Notes under the pieces: generated by a model
Seen by the model: the letters and a program-made list of their open reading frames with translations, nothing else
What the model was told of the DNA's origin: nothing
Databases searched by the model: none
DNA from: a virus
Direction: 5' to 3' (one strand)
DNA length: 39,471 nt
Virus record (IMG/VR): IMGVR_UViG_3300037119_001690
Location: 1 to 39,471 of that record
Program-made: the position numbers and the translations under genes
Shown: piece by piece, positions 16,217 to 23,089 of the stretch
Numbering within the stretch: position 1 is the first letter of the stretch
How the letters are laid out: each line of letters begins with the position of its first letter

Positions 16217-17105
16217 CGCGTGTCTCCGTGTCGATGAAATCGCCCACTGGGCGGGGTCCGCCAACGGCTTCGGCCATGCGGGCTGCGCGCGCTGCGCCTC
16301 CGCTGGATCCGTTGAGGTGGCTGGTGGTGGTCGTGCGGCCCGCAGCCGCGAGTTGCCGGGCGTCGGCCATCTGGCCTTCGACGGTGCCGAGGAGGTAAGC
16401 GAAGCCCTTGCCGCGGTGCACCCGCGCAGCGTCGACGAACTGCTGCACCTCGGCGCCGCCTGCGATCAGCGCGATCAGCCGGGGGTGGCCCGGGCTGACG
16501 CTCCCCACTCCCTCGGCCTTCAGCGCCAGGCACACGGCCGTCGCGATCGAAGGGCGCGCGGGGATTCCGGTGTCCTCGGCGTGATCGGGTGGAGAGTCCC
16601 CGCCCTTTAAGTCTGGTGTCTGGCTAGTGGTGTCTGGTGTCTTGGCGTCTGGTGTCTGGCTAGGTTCACGAACGCGCAACGATTCGTGCTCGCCGGGCTG
16701 CAACGATTCGTGCACCACACCGTTCAACGATTCGTGCGACGAACCGTGCTGCTGTCGTTCCTTGCGGCGAGCCTCGCGCTCCTCGGCTATGCGACGGTTC
16801 GTTTCTGCCTGCGCGTTGGCTTTGGCCAGCTCGGCGTCGCAGCGTTTGTTGTGCCAGCCGTCTCCGGTCAGCTTGAAGAACTCCTCCAGCACGGACTGGA
16901 CGGCGTCCTTCTCGTCGCGCGTGCGGGCGCCCACCAGGCGCTGCACGGCTTTGAGATCGGCGGGCAGCGGGCGCTCGTCGGCGTAATACTTGCGGATCAG
17001 GCGGCTGTATGCGGCGTCCTCGACGAACGACAGGTGGCCAGTGGCCTGGGCGTAGTCGCCGATGTGGTGCTTGTAGAAGTTCAACGGACGCACTCCGTCA
17101 GCCAC
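16191..17105 (-). CDS. DUF1376 replication initiator (O-like), containing the putative origin
   Basis: 304 residues from GTG 17105. The N-terminus NFYKHHIGDYAQATGHLSFV, EDAAYSRLIRKYYADERPLP is the DUF1376 domain of phage replication initiators (residues about 8-95). Then comes a charged helix, a linker with repeated HESL and (S/K)TPD motifs at about 120-165, and a C-terminal helical module. The linker repeats reflect iterons in the DNA (16677-16737 and 16611-16663), so the gene probably carries the origin, as lambda O does. Initiation function is inferred from family and context. Confidence 0.8.
   Translation of the reverse strand: MADGVRPLNFYKHHIGDYAQATGHLSFVEDAAYSRLIRKYYADERPLPADLKAVQRLVGARTRDEKDAVQSVLEEFFKLTGDGWHNKRCDAELAKANAQAETNRRIAEEREARRKERQQHGSSHESLNGVVHESLQPGEHESLRVREPSQTPDAKTPDTTSQTPDLKGGDSPPDHAEDTGIPARPSIATAVCLALKAEGVGSVSPGHPRLIALIAGGAEVQQFVDAARVHRGKGFAYLLGTVEGQMADARQLAAAGRTTTTSHLNGSSGGAARAARMAEAVGGPRPVGDFIDTETRDVTPRSVG
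16611..16663. repeat. Second repeat set in the initiator gene (17-bp direct repeat)
   Basis: GTCTGGTGTCTGGCTAG occurs at 16611-16627 and again at 16647-16663 (36 bases apart), with a related GTGTCTGGTGTCTTGGC copy between them. The stretch starts at CTTTAAG and is less GC-rich than its surroundings. It is adjacent to the iterons and may be part of the origin, for example the region that opens first. Confidence 0.6.
16677..16737. other. Iterons, putative phage replication origin
   Basis: The 13-mer CAACGATTCGTGC occurs at 16677-16689, 16701-16713 and 16725-16737, exactly 24 bases apart, with a degenerate fourth unit around 16738-16749. The core ACGATTCGT is nearly palindromic. The position inside the replication-initiator gene and the regular spacing are those of lambda-like origins, where the initiator binds its own gene. 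Confidence 0.75.
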
Positions 17106-17166
17106 GTCCTACGCCTGCCGCGCTTGAACGCGGACAGATTTCGTGTCGATGAGTGGGACTTCGGCT

Positions 17167-17310
17167 TCACGAGCGCTGCTCCTGCTGCCGCCATTCGGCA
17201 TAGGCTTCAATCGGCGTATAGCCGTGGCCGAGCGGCCTCACCAGCAAGCCGTGGGACCCGCGCAAGCCGCAGTACCAGATGCCGTAGCGAAGACGGATGC
17301 GAGGCTTCAT
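17167..17310 (-). CDS. Small conserved phage protein (47 residues)
   Basis: Reads from ATG 17310 to TGA 17167-17169 on the minus strand, beginning KPRIRLRYGIWYCGLRG and ending with GYTPIEAYAEWRQQEQRS. The start overlaps the stop of the CII-like gene (ATGA). This opening and the GYTPxEAYxEW ending recur in small phage proteins from replication modules. The function is unknown. Confidence 0.65.
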   Translation of the reverse strand: MKPRIRLRYGIWYCGLRGSHGLLVRPLGHGYTPIEAYAEWRQQEQRS

Positions 17311-17696
17311 GCCGGCGCCCTCCCCTGCAGGCGCAACATCCTGGTCTCGATGTCCTTCAGGTGGCCGACGGCGGCGACGAAATCGCGCTGCAGCTGGGCC
17401 TCCTGCGTGAGAGGGTCGACTGGCTCGGCACGGTAGCCGGTGTCGAAGGCGATGAACTGCATCGCTGCGTGGTAGCCCTTCTCTCGCGCCAGGCGCAGGA
17501 TGAACACCACCTGCTCCGGCGACAGCTTCTCGCGCCGATCCGGATTGAGGCAGTCGCCCAGCTTGTTTCCGGCCGTGTCGATCGGCAGTTCCGGCCAGAG
17601 CTTGGCGCCAACCTTCTTGTTGCCCCCCAGGGCCTTCACCGCCTGCTTCAGGGCGTCGTTGATGTCCTCGAAAAACTCACCCATTTCGAGCTGCAT
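17307..17696 (-). CDS. CII-like or replication-module regulator (129 residues)
   Basis: ATG at 17696 (a GTG lies three bases earlier), with GGAGG just upstream. MGEFFEDINDALKQAVKALG, GNKKVGAKLWPELP then DCLNPDRREKLSPEQVVFIL and RLAREKGYHAAMQFIAFDTG is a pattern of small phage helix-turn-helix proteins located just after the Cro gene, the position of cII. DNA binding is inferred. It heads the leftward replication block. Confidence 0.6.
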   Translation of the reverse strand: MQLEMGEFFEDINDALKQAVKALGGNKKVGAKLWPELPIDTAGNKLGDCLNPDRREKLSPEQVVFILRLAREKGYHAAMQFIAFDTGYRAEPVDPLTQEAQLQRDFVAAVGHLKDIETRMLRLQGRAPA

Positions 17697-17782
17697 CACC
17701 CTCCCCTTTCCGGACCCGTGCGTTTTTCACGGACAAGCACGTACAGACGAGCCACGGCAAAAAAAAGAGACTGCCGGCCCAT
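17696..17782 (-). CDS. Possible 28-residue leader peptide
   Basis: The open frame fills the gap between the Cro-like gene (stop at 17787) and the CII-like gene, and its TGA overlaps that gene's ATG (TGATG). It contains a run of eight T in its coding strand (LFF). No ribosome site is evident. It could be a coupled leader or simply open by chance. Confidence 0.3.
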   Translation of the reverse strand: MGRQSLFFAVARLYVLVREKRTGPERGG

Positions 17783-17786
17783 GACG

Positions 17787-18023
17787 TCACGCTTCCTGCT
17801 CGGGACCGGCCGCGCTGGCCAACTCTTTCTCCAGGGCCTGCAACTTCAGCGCGTCGTCTGCGCCGTCAGCGACATCGCCGTTCTCCCAGCGCGACAACTT
17901 CGGCTGAGAGATCTGCGTGCGGCGGGAAATCTCGCTCTGGCTCAGCCCTCGTGCGCGAAGGCGTTTCAGCAGAGCTTGCGTGGGGCTCGGGTCGGGGCTG
18001 CGCGTGGTGTCTGAGGCTTCCAT
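17787..18023 (-). CDS. Cro-like XRE transcriptional regulator
   Basis: 78 residues from ATG 18023. Residues about 15-48 (TQALLKRLRARGLSQSEISR then RTQISQPKLSRWENGD) are a textbook XRE helix-turn-helix. The promoter TTGCAT-17-TAGTAT (18059-18031) would start transcription only one or two bases before this ATG, so the messenger is nearly leaderless; an upstream in-frame ATG at 18059 would lie inside the promoter. It is divergent from the CI-like gene and first in the leftward operon, the position of Cro. Its operator lies in its own promoter. Confidence 0.82.
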   Translation of the reverse strand: MEASDTTRSPDPSPTQALLKRLRARGLSQSEISRRTQISQPKLSRWENGDVADGADDALKLQALEKELASAAGPEQEA

Positions 18024-18030
18024 GCCCGAG

Positions 18031-18059
18031 ATACTATGCGATAGCGCATCGTTATGCAA
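18031..18059 (-). promoter_or_regulatory. Leftward promoter with operator (PL/PRcro-type)
   Basis: On the minus strand TTGCAT (18059-18054), a 17-base spacer and TAGTAT (18036-18031) form a sigma-70 promoter for the Cro-like gene. The spacer holds the operator, read on the plus strand as TATGCGATAGCGCAT (18035-18049), with ATGCG/CGCAT arms. The inverse of this sequence recurs with one mismatch in the rightward promoter at 19087-19115. Half-sites ATCGCAT (18066-18072) and GCATAGT (18084-18090) follow. Confidence 0.75.
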
Positions 18060-18084
18060 TGCCGAATCGCATCATTTGCTTCTG

Positions 18085-18090
18085 CATAGT
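18085..18090 (+). promoter_or_regulatory. Possible -10 box of the repressor promoter
   Basis: CATAGT ends 6 bases before the ATG (18097) of the CI-like gene, so transcription could start at or close to the A of the start codon, as in leaderless CI messages. No convincing -35 is visible, which fits a promoter that needs activation. Confidence 0.35.
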
Positions 18091-18096
18091 GGCGCC

Positions 18097-18762
18097 ATGG
18101 AGCCAAGGAAGCTGTTGCAGGCGCTGATGGATCGAGCGGAGGAGAACTCGCACTCGCTCGCGGTGAAGCTGCGCGGGCGCCCCGGCCAACCCCAAATTCA
18201 CAAGTTCCTGAGTGGCGTGGCGAAGGAGCCGCGGCGCGCGACGTTGGAGCCGCTCGCGAAGCATTACGACATCCCGGTTGAGGCGTTCTACAGCGAGGAG
18301 ATAGCTGCAGAGGTGGCCGATCAGCTTGGGCTAGCCGCGCCGACGCCGGATCCCGCGCCAGGGCAGGCACCTCCTCCGCCTCCAGCTGCGCTTTCGGCCG
18401 TCCACCGGCAGTTGATCAAGGACCTCGAGGATCTACCGCCAGCGAAGGCGTCGAAGTTCATCGACATGATCCACCAGGCGGCAGAGGACGCGCGCGAAGC
18501 AGCGGACCACCTCGCCGCCCGACGCAAGACACCGGTTACCGCAGCGGCACGAAAGTCCACGGGCAAGCACGTCGCCACGATCTCTTGGGGCGACGGCAAC
18601 CAGCGCCAGGCGTCACTCCCGCTGGCAACGGTGCGAGATCCATTCACAGCCGCGCCGAGCGAGCGCGAATCGGCGCTGTACCGACGCATCGCGAAGGCGT
18701 CGAAGGAGCCGAAAGGCTCGGCGGCAGAACCTCCACGAGCGCGGGCAGCGAAGAAGAAGTGA
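18097..18762 (+). CDS. CI-like repressor without peptidase domain
   Basis: 221 residues from ATG 18097. The N-terminal 70 residues (EPRKLLQALMDRAEENSHSL, GQPQIHKFLSGVAKEPRRAT then LEPLAKHYDIPVEAFYSEE) have the helix-turn-helix and following 'KHYDIPVEAFY' segment typical of phage CI-like proteins. A Pro/Ala linker follows (about 85-105). The C-terminal part is helical and basic, ending in a Lys/Arg/Ala tail; no S24 Ser-Lys peptidase motifs are present, so SOS self-cleavage is not expected. It is divergent from the Cro-like gene and probably maintains lysogeny by binding the shared operator. Confidence 0.75.
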   Translation: MEPRKLLQALMDRAEENSHSLAVKLRGRPGQPQIHKFLSGVAKEPRRATLEPLAKHYDIPVEAFYSEEIAAEVADQLGLAAPTPDPAPGQAPPPPPAALSAVHRQLIKDLEDLPPAKASKFIDMIHQAAEDAREAADHLAARRKTPVTAAARKSTGKHVATISWGDGNQRQASLPLATVRDPFTAAPSERESALYRRIAKASKEPKGSAAEPPRARAAKKK

Positions 18763-19022
18763 AGCCGATCGTTCGCAACGCGCTCTACTGGGTGCCGGCA
18801 TGGGTCGCGGTCTCGATCCCGGTCGGCGCCTCTCGTGGCTGGTGCCCGGCCACCGTGCACTGGGCCGAATGCGCCTCTGGATCGTTGGCCTATACCGGCC
18901 TCGCCTTCGCGGCCGGCTACTGGATTGCGCACCCATTCGCCAAGGATCGCCCCTGGGTGAAAGCCGTCGGCGCGCTGGCCGGCGTGGCCGTCTTCTACGC
19001 CTTTACCGCCATCGGTCGCTGA
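18759..19022 (+). CDS. Small 3-TM membrane protein coupled to the repressor
   Basis: 87 residues from GTG 18759, whose GTGA overlaps the repressor stop. Three hydrophobic segments are visible: LYWVPAWVAVSIPVG, SLAYTGLAFAAGYWI and VKAVGALAGVAVFYAFTAI. As it should be expressed together with the repressor in the lysogen, it is a candidate superinfection-exclusion or lysogenic-conversion protein. No named family is recognised; that role is inference. Confidence 0.65.
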   Translation: MKPIVRNALYWVPAWVAVSIPVGASRGWCPATVHWAECASGSLAYTGLAFAAGYWIAHPFAKDRPWVKAVGALAGVAVFYAFTAIGR

Positions 19023-19086
19023 CCCACAACTGCCGCGGTACGTATCCACGTAAGTAATCGGCGCGCCGGTTTCTATTCGATTTCGA

Positions 19087-19115
19087 TTGACAGAGCCTAT
19101 TCGCTATCGCATACT
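19087..19115 (+). promoter_or_regulatory. Rightward early promoter with operator
   Basis: TTGACA (19087-19092), a 17-base spacer and CATACT (19110-19115) make a strong sigma-70 promoter. ATTCGCTATCGCATA (19099-19113) in the spacer is, in reverse complement, 14 of 15 bases identical to the operator in the leftward promoter at 18035-18049. It drives the rightward early operon starting at 19144 and is predicted to be repressed by the same regulator. Confidence 0.8.
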
Positions 19116-19143
19116 TGGGCCCATCAACCCGATGGAGCCGCAC

Positions 19144-19530
19144 ATGTCGATCAGCACCCTTGAGTCAGCAGGAAGCCGCCGCGCCCTGAGCGCGATGGAT
19201 GTCGAGTCCGCAGCCCGCGAGCGCGCGATGGCCAGCCTGGTCAATGAGTGCAAGGGCGCCTTCGCACGCGGCGATGCCTCTGCCGTGGCCACTTTCGCCG
19301 GCACGTGCACGGACTGGTCGAATCGCCTGCCTGGCGGCGGCTACGGCAAGCGCATGCAGAAGGTGGCGGACGTGATGTCGGAAACCGTCGAAGGCCACAA
19401 GTTCGAACAGCGCGCGATGCAGATCCTGCTCAGCGCTGCTGCCGGCCGTGGCTGCCAGCGCGAAGCGCAGCAGCTGCTCGACGAGTTGGCCGCGAAGTGG
19501 GCCGACGACAACGTGGACAATTACCTGTGA
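19144..19530 (+). CDS. First gene of the rightward early operon, unknown function
   Basis: 128 residues from ATG 19144; GGAG lies eight bases upstream, and the in-frame ATG at 19132 is less likely. It is mainly helical (DVESAARERAMASLVNECKG, RMQKVADVMSETVEGHKFEQ, REAQQLLDELAAKWADDNVD). No domain is recognised. As the first gene after the strong repressed promoter it may be an early takeover or regulatory protein. Confidence 0.65.
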   Translation: MSISTLESAGSRRALSAMDVESAARERAMASLVNECKGAFARGDASAVATFAGTCTDWSNRLPGGGYGKRMQKVADVMSETVEGHKFEQRAMQILLSAAAGRGCQREAQQLLDELAAKWADDNVDNYL

Positions 19531-19796
19531 GCGCCGCGCACAACGGCGGCCCCGCCTTCCCTCGGCCGGCTGCCGAGTATCAGGAGGACTGCGGCGACTT
19601 CAAGCGCGCCGCGTACTGCGAGCCGCAGGACGGCATGACGCTGCGCGACTACTTCACGGCGAAGGCGCTTTCGGGAGTCCACATGGAGTACCTGGCGGCG
19701 GCAAATGGTCGTGGGCTGATCTTGACCGACTACCGGGACATGGCCGCCGACGCCTACACGCTGGCTGACGCCATGCTGAAGGCGAGGGAAACATGA
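19527..19796 (+). CDS. Conserved small early phage protein ('GMTLRDYF')
   Basis: 89 residues from GTG 19527 (GTGA overlap). The core GMTLRDYFTAKALSGVH then DYRDMAADAYTLADAMLKAR is a very common pattern in small proteins of phages from many Gram-negative hosts, with unknown function. It is coupled to the next gene by an ATGA overlap. Confidence 0.75.
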   Translation: MSAAHNGGPAFPRPAAEYQEDCGDFKRAAYCEPQDGMTLRDYFTAKALSGVHMEYLAAANGRGLILTDYRDMAADAYTLADAMLKARET

Positions 19797-19891
19797 GCGG
19801 CCGCCGCATTACTTCGCGCGGCTGGGCGTGGATTTCCGCGCTGGCATTCTGTGTTGCGTGCTGGGCTGGCGCCGCATGGGTGCTGCGATGA
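19793..19891 (+). CDS. Single-TM mini-protein (32 residues)
   Basis: The frame ATG 19793 to TGA 19889-19891 overlaps both neighbours by four bases (ATGA on each side), which argues that it is translated. Residues about 12-30 (AWISALAFCVACWAGAAWVL) form one membrane segment after a basic start. The function is unknown. Confidence 0.6.
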   Translation: MSGRRITSRGWAWISALAFCVACWAGAAWVLR

Positions 19892-20115
19892 ACCCGTGCT
19901 TCCCTTCCCCTGACTCGCGCGAACCCGCCGACCACGCGCCGCGCACGGTGCCGTATCACACCGGCAAGGTGCAGATCGGCATCGCCTACACACCGAAGCC
20001 GGCCATGCTGACGGCCGACCAGGAGAGCATCCAGGCAGCGCTGCTGGAGCCGCGCACCACGCGCCCGCAATCGGCGCTGCAGCGGGTGTTCGGGAGGGTC
20101 TGGCAATGGCTCTGA
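19888..20115 (+). CDS. Hypothetical early protein (75 residues)
   Basis: From ATG 19888 to TGA 20113-20115. It is Pro/Arg-rich at the N-terminus; the second half (TADQESIQAALLEPRTTRPQ, QRVFGRVWQWL) could form an amphipathic helix. No family is recognised. It overlaps the preceding mini-protein and the following gene. Confidence 0.55.
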   Translation: MNPCFPSPDSREPADHAPRTVPYHTGKVQIGIAYTPKPAMLTADQESIQAALLEPRTTRPQSALQRVFGRVWQWL

Positions 20116-20411
20116 GCTTCGCCGAAGAGACCGCCGCGTCTCGCGAGGATCACGCGCAGGCGCTCGCCATCCAGATCGCCGACGAATACGCGCGCTCGGA
20201 CATCGAGTGCAAGGCGGTGGCCGCGATCACGAACTTCCCGAGGCCCGTGTACGACATCAGCCAGGCGGAGGGCCCCGGCGACCCTGCGCTCATCGAAGCC
20301 GCGATGGAAGACGTGCAGCGCGCGGTGCGCTACCTCGATCTGCGCGGCCTTATCGTGCGGCCGTTCCCCGGCCAGCCGCAGTTCGTCAGCTTCCCCGACG
20401 AGGCCGTGTAA
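20106..20411 (+). CDS. Hypothetical early protein with winged-helix-like C-terminus
   Basis: 101 residues from ATG 20106, overlapping the previous gene by ten bases. ALAIQIADEYARSDIECKAV is helical; the end (DVQRAVRYLDLRGLIVRPFP, GQPQFVSFPD) reads like the last helix and wing of a small winged-helix fold. DNA binding is a guess. The stop overlaps the next ATG (TAATG). Confidence 0.6.
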   Translation: MALSFAEETAASREDHAQALAIQIADEYARSDIECKAVAAITNFPRPVYDISQAEGPGDPALIEAAMEDVQRAVRYLDLRGLIVRPFPGQPQFVSFPDEAV

Positions 20412-20599
20412 TGGAGCAGCCGATCCCGAATCTGCGCACCGCCGAAGGCGCGCACCAGGTGGACACCGACGTCGCTTGCTCCTCGTGCGGCGGCGACTGC
20501 CCGTGTCCGCAGGCGTGCGAGCGACGCGAGGATGCGCAGCAGGTGCGCCAACCCGCGACCGGCTCCTGGGTCTCGCTGTTCAGGTGGGGCCGCGCATGA
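20411..20599 (+). CDS. Small Cys-rich protein (62 residues)
   Basis: From ATG 20411. It holds CSSCGGDCPCPQAC, five Cys in 14 residues, a possible metal-binding knuckle. The C-terminus is QPATGSWVSLFRWGRA. Tight overlaps with both neighbours (TAATG, ATGA) support translation. The role is unknown. Confidence 0.6.
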   Translation: MEQPIPNLRTAEGAHQVDTDVACSSCGGDCPCPQACERREDAQQVRQPATGSWVSLFRWGRA

Positions 20600-21042
20600 A
20601 CAAGACGCACGGCATGTCCAGGTCGCCGACCTGGTCCACGTGGAGCACGATGAAGGCGCGTTGTTTTAACCCTTCGACGGACAGCTACCCGAACTACGGC
20701 GGCCGCGGCATCACCGTCTGCGACCGTTGGCTTTCCTTCGAGAACTTCCTGGCTGACATGGGCGAGAAGCCACCGGGCAAGTCGCTCGAACGAATGGACA
20801 ACGACAAGGGTTATGAGCCCGGCAACTGCTGCTGGGCGACGGAGCTTGAGCAGCAGCGAAACAAGCGCTCAGTGAGGCGCATCACGGCGCGCGGCAAGAC
20901 GCAGACTATCCCCGAATGGGCCGCCGAGAGCGGCATCGCGCAAAGCTCCATCTACTCGCGCATCTACTGGGGCTGGCCCCTGGAGGATGCGGTAACGATT
21001 CCGCGCGTCAAGCGGTCGGGCCCGCAAAGGAGTGCCGCATGA
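20596..21042 (+). CDS. HNH-type / AP2-like phage endonuclease candidate
   Basis: 148 residues from ATG 20596. PTWSTWSTMKARCFNPSTDS, YPNYGGRGITVCDRW, FENFLADMG and LERMDNDKGYEPGNCCWAT form the 'GGRGI ... DND ... NCxWAT' pattern of small phage HNH homing-type proteins. The C-terminus (TIPEWAAESGIAQSSIYSRI then YWGWPLEDAV) is a helix-turn-helix-like DNA-recognition module. It sits directly before the exonuclease gene. Nuclease activity is likely from family but not shown. Confidence 0.72.
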   Translation: MNKTHGMSRSPTWSTWSTMKARCFNPSTDSYPNYGGRGITVCDRWLSFENFLADMGEKPPGKSLERMDNDKGYEPGNCCWATELEQQRNKRSVRRITARGKTQTIPEWAAESGIAQSSIYSRIYWGWPLEDAVTIPRVKRSGPQRSAA

Positions 21043-21926
21043 GCAGGCCCATGGGGCTCTATCGCGACATGTCCTTTTCGGACTACCTCGCGGTCGATGC
21101 CTTTTCAAATTCCGACATGTCACTTCTGGCGCGCTCGCCGTGGCACTGGAAGAACCGGCTGCCGAAGGTGCCGACGCGGGCGATGCTGCGCGGCTCGCTG
21201 GCCCACTGCGCGCAGCTGGAGCCGGACGTGCTGGACAAGCGCTACGTGGTGGTGCCGGAGGATGCGCCGCGCCGGCCGACGGACGCGCAATGGAACGCCG
21301 CCAAGTCGAACGAGAGCAGCGCCGCCGCCAAGGCATGGTGGACCGACTTCACGAACAACCTGGCCGGGCGCGAGATCGTCACCGCGGCGGAGTTCGATGT
21401 CACCAGGATGCAGCTGGCCGCGCTCGCCGCGGAGCCGACGATCTCGCGAATGCTGGCCACGGGTTTCAGCGAGTGCTCGGTGTTCTGGGTGGACAAGGAA
21501 ACCGGCGTGTACTGCAAGGCGCGCCCGGACCATGTGTATCCGGAGGACGCGCGCAGCGTGACGCTGATCGACCTGAAGAGCACGGTAGACGAGTCCCCGG
21601 ATGGCTTCGGCCGGACCGCCGCCCGCATGGGGTACCACCGCCAGGCGGCGCACTACAGCGCCGGGTTCCGGGCGGCCACCGGGCTGAAGGTCGAGGGTTT
21701 CGTCTTGGCCGCGGTCACCAGCCAGCCGCCGGTGCTCGCCGTGCCCTACATCCTGACCGAAGAGATCGCCTCGCAGGCCAACGACGAGCGCCGCGAGCTG
21801 CTGGAGCTGTACGCGCGCTGCCAGCGCGATGACTTCTGGCCGCCCTATGGCACCGGCCTGCAGTTGCTCGATTTTCCCGCATACGCGAAACGTTCCAACG
21901 AAGTGGAGGTGTCCTTTGCCGACTGA
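21039..21926 (+). CDS. RecE-like / PD-(D/E)XK exonuclease (DUF3799 type)
   Basis: 295 residues from ATG 21039 (ATGA overlap). The fold markers are the N-terminal SFSDYLAVDAFSNSDMSLLA, H56 in RGSLAHCAQLEPD, D164 in ARPDHV, D178 and K180 in LIDLKST, and Y199/Q202/Y206 in GYHRQAAHY. This is the active-site order of RecB/RecE-family nucleases used in phage recombination to resect double-strand ends. A partner annealing protein should be nearby; two unrecognised genes follow. Confidence 0.87.
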   Translation: MSRPMGLYRDMSFSDYLAVDAFSNSDMSLLARSPWHWKNRLPKVPTRAMLRGSLAHCAQLEPDVLDKRYVVVPEDAPRRPTDAQWNAAKSNESSAAAKAWWTDFTNNLAGREIVTAAEFDVTRMQLAALAAEPTISRMLATGFSECSVFWVDKETGVYCKARPDHVYPEDARSVTLIDLKSTVDESPDGFGRTAARMGYHRQAAHYSAGFRAATGLKVEGFVLAAVTSQPPVLAVPYILTEEIASQANDERRELLELYARCQRDDFWPPYGTGLQLLDFPAYAKRSNEVEVSFAD

Positions 21927-22236
21927 AGATTTCCATGTGAAGTACCGCGCCCGACAGGCGCATCTTGCGGCGGTGCCGCTCGCGCTGGAGCACGCGCGAA
22001 GCCTGCTGATCGACTTCAACGGCCAGCCACTTGCCGACGGTGAGGCGCAGCGGGACGGCCTGACCGCCGGTGAGCTGCGCACACTGGTCGCGGAAGTGGA
22101 TCGCCTGCAGGCGCTGGTGAAGCAGCAGCAGCGCGACGCGGCCGAGGAGCAGCGCGAGTTCCAGCGCGAGGCCCGGAGCATCGCCGCCGAAGCCCGCTGG
22201 GAAGCGCAGGAAGAAACGCGCGGAGGGCACTACTGA
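21916..22236 (+). CDS. Coiled-coil hypothetical protein with TTG start
   Basis: 106 residues. GGAGG at 21905-21909 lies six bases before the TTG at 21916, the only candidate start with a good ribosome site (a GTG at 21934 is the alternative). It is entirely helical: AHLAAVPLALEHARSLLIDF then LVKQQQRDAAEEQREFQREA forms a coiled coil. The start lies within the exonuclease gene and the stop overlaps the next ATG (TGATG). Possibly an accessory factor of recombination. Confidence 0.65.
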   Translation: MPTEDFHVKYRARQAHLAAVPLALEHARSLLIDFNGQPLADGEAQRDGLTAGELRTLVAEVDRLQALVKQQQRDAAEEQREFQREARSIAAEARWEAQEETRGGHY

Positions 22237-23033
22237 TGGCCGACATCCAAGACCTGCGCAGCACGATCATCCCGCGCAGCGATCAACTCAACTCGGAGCA
22301 GCTGCTGGGCGGCCCGATGATCATCACCGTCTCCGAGGTACGCCTGGGCAGCGGCGAAGAGCAGCCGGTGTCGATCTTCTATGACGCCGATCCGGCGCGC
22401 CCGTTCAAGCCCTGCAAGACGATGCGGAAGGTGTTGATCCTGGCCTGGGGCCCCGACGGCACGCAGTGGGTGGGCAAGTCGATGGAGCTGTACTGCGATC
22501 CGTCCGTGAAGTTCGGCGGCGAAGTGGTGGGCGGCATCCGGATCTCGCGGCTGTCGGACATCCCGCGTGACATCAAGGTGTCGCTGACCGCGACGAAGGG
22601 CCGCAAGGCGATGCACGAGATCCGGCCGCTCACCGCGTCGCCGGAGCTGACGAAGGTGCTGGCGGCGATCACCGCGGCCACGAACGGCGAGAGCATGAAG
22701 AAGGCCCGCGCCCTGGCCGAGTCGACGCTCACTGCGGACGCCGACGTGGCGGTGGCGGCTGCTGCGTACAAGAAGAAGGCGACCGAGCTGAAGGCGAAGC
22801 CGCCCGCCCCGGCTCCGAGCGCTTCCGCCGCCTTTGATGCCGCCGAAGAGGACGGCGAGGAGATCGCCTTCTCCGCCGACCAGGTCGAAGAACGCATCAA
22901 GGGCGCGTCCTCCGTCGATGTCCTGGACATGGCGCGCGAGCAGATCGCCGGTGTGAAGGACGAGGCGGCGCGGCTGCGGCTGACCGAGCTGGCTGACAAG
23001 CGCGACGTCGAGCTCCTCGAGGCCGGGCAATGA
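22236..23033 (+). CDS. Recombination-module protein of unknown family (265 residues)
   Basis: Starts at ATG 22236. Residues 1-140 (STIIPRSDQLNSEQLLGGPM, SVFYDADPARPFKPC-like, VLILAWGPDGTQWVGKSMEL, YCDPSVKFGGEVVGGIRISR) are a conserved beta-rich domain seen beside phage exonucleases; the middle is helical and Ala/Lys-rich; the C-terminus is acidic with repeated helices. It could bind or anneal single-stranded DNA in place of RecT/Beta; this is inference from position. No RecT or ERF motif is seen. Confidence 0.7.
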   Translation: MADIQDLRSTIIPRSDQLNSEQLLGGPMIITVSEVRLGSGEEQPVSIFYDADPARPFKPCKTMRKVLILAWGPDGTQWVGKSMELYCDPSVKFGGEVVGGIRISRLSDIPRDIKVSLTATKGRKAMHEIRPLTASPELTKVLAAITAATNGESMKKARALAESTLTADADVAVAAAAYKKKATELKAKPPAPAPSASAAFDAAEEDGEEIAFSADQVEERIKGASSVDVLDMAREQIAGVKDEAARLRLTELADKRDVELLEAGQ

Positions 23034-23089
23034 GCACGCCTGCCTGGCCCTTCCCCACTTCCCGCCACAACACCCGGAGAGAGAAACCT

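Noticed and set aside
16611-16737. CRISPR array
   Set aside because: The repeats are too short and closely spaced (24 and 36 bases), lie within a coding region, and the intervals are not spacer-like.
17081-17170. 29-residue frame between the 47-residue gene and the DUF1376 gene
   Set aside because: It begins with a GTGA overlap but is very short, basic and overlaps the initiator start; support is too weak to call it a gene.
17699-17786. Intrinsic terminator at the run of eight T after the Cro-like gene
   Set aside because: The T-run on the minus strand is not preceded by a stable hairpin, only by a short GCCGGC palindrome.
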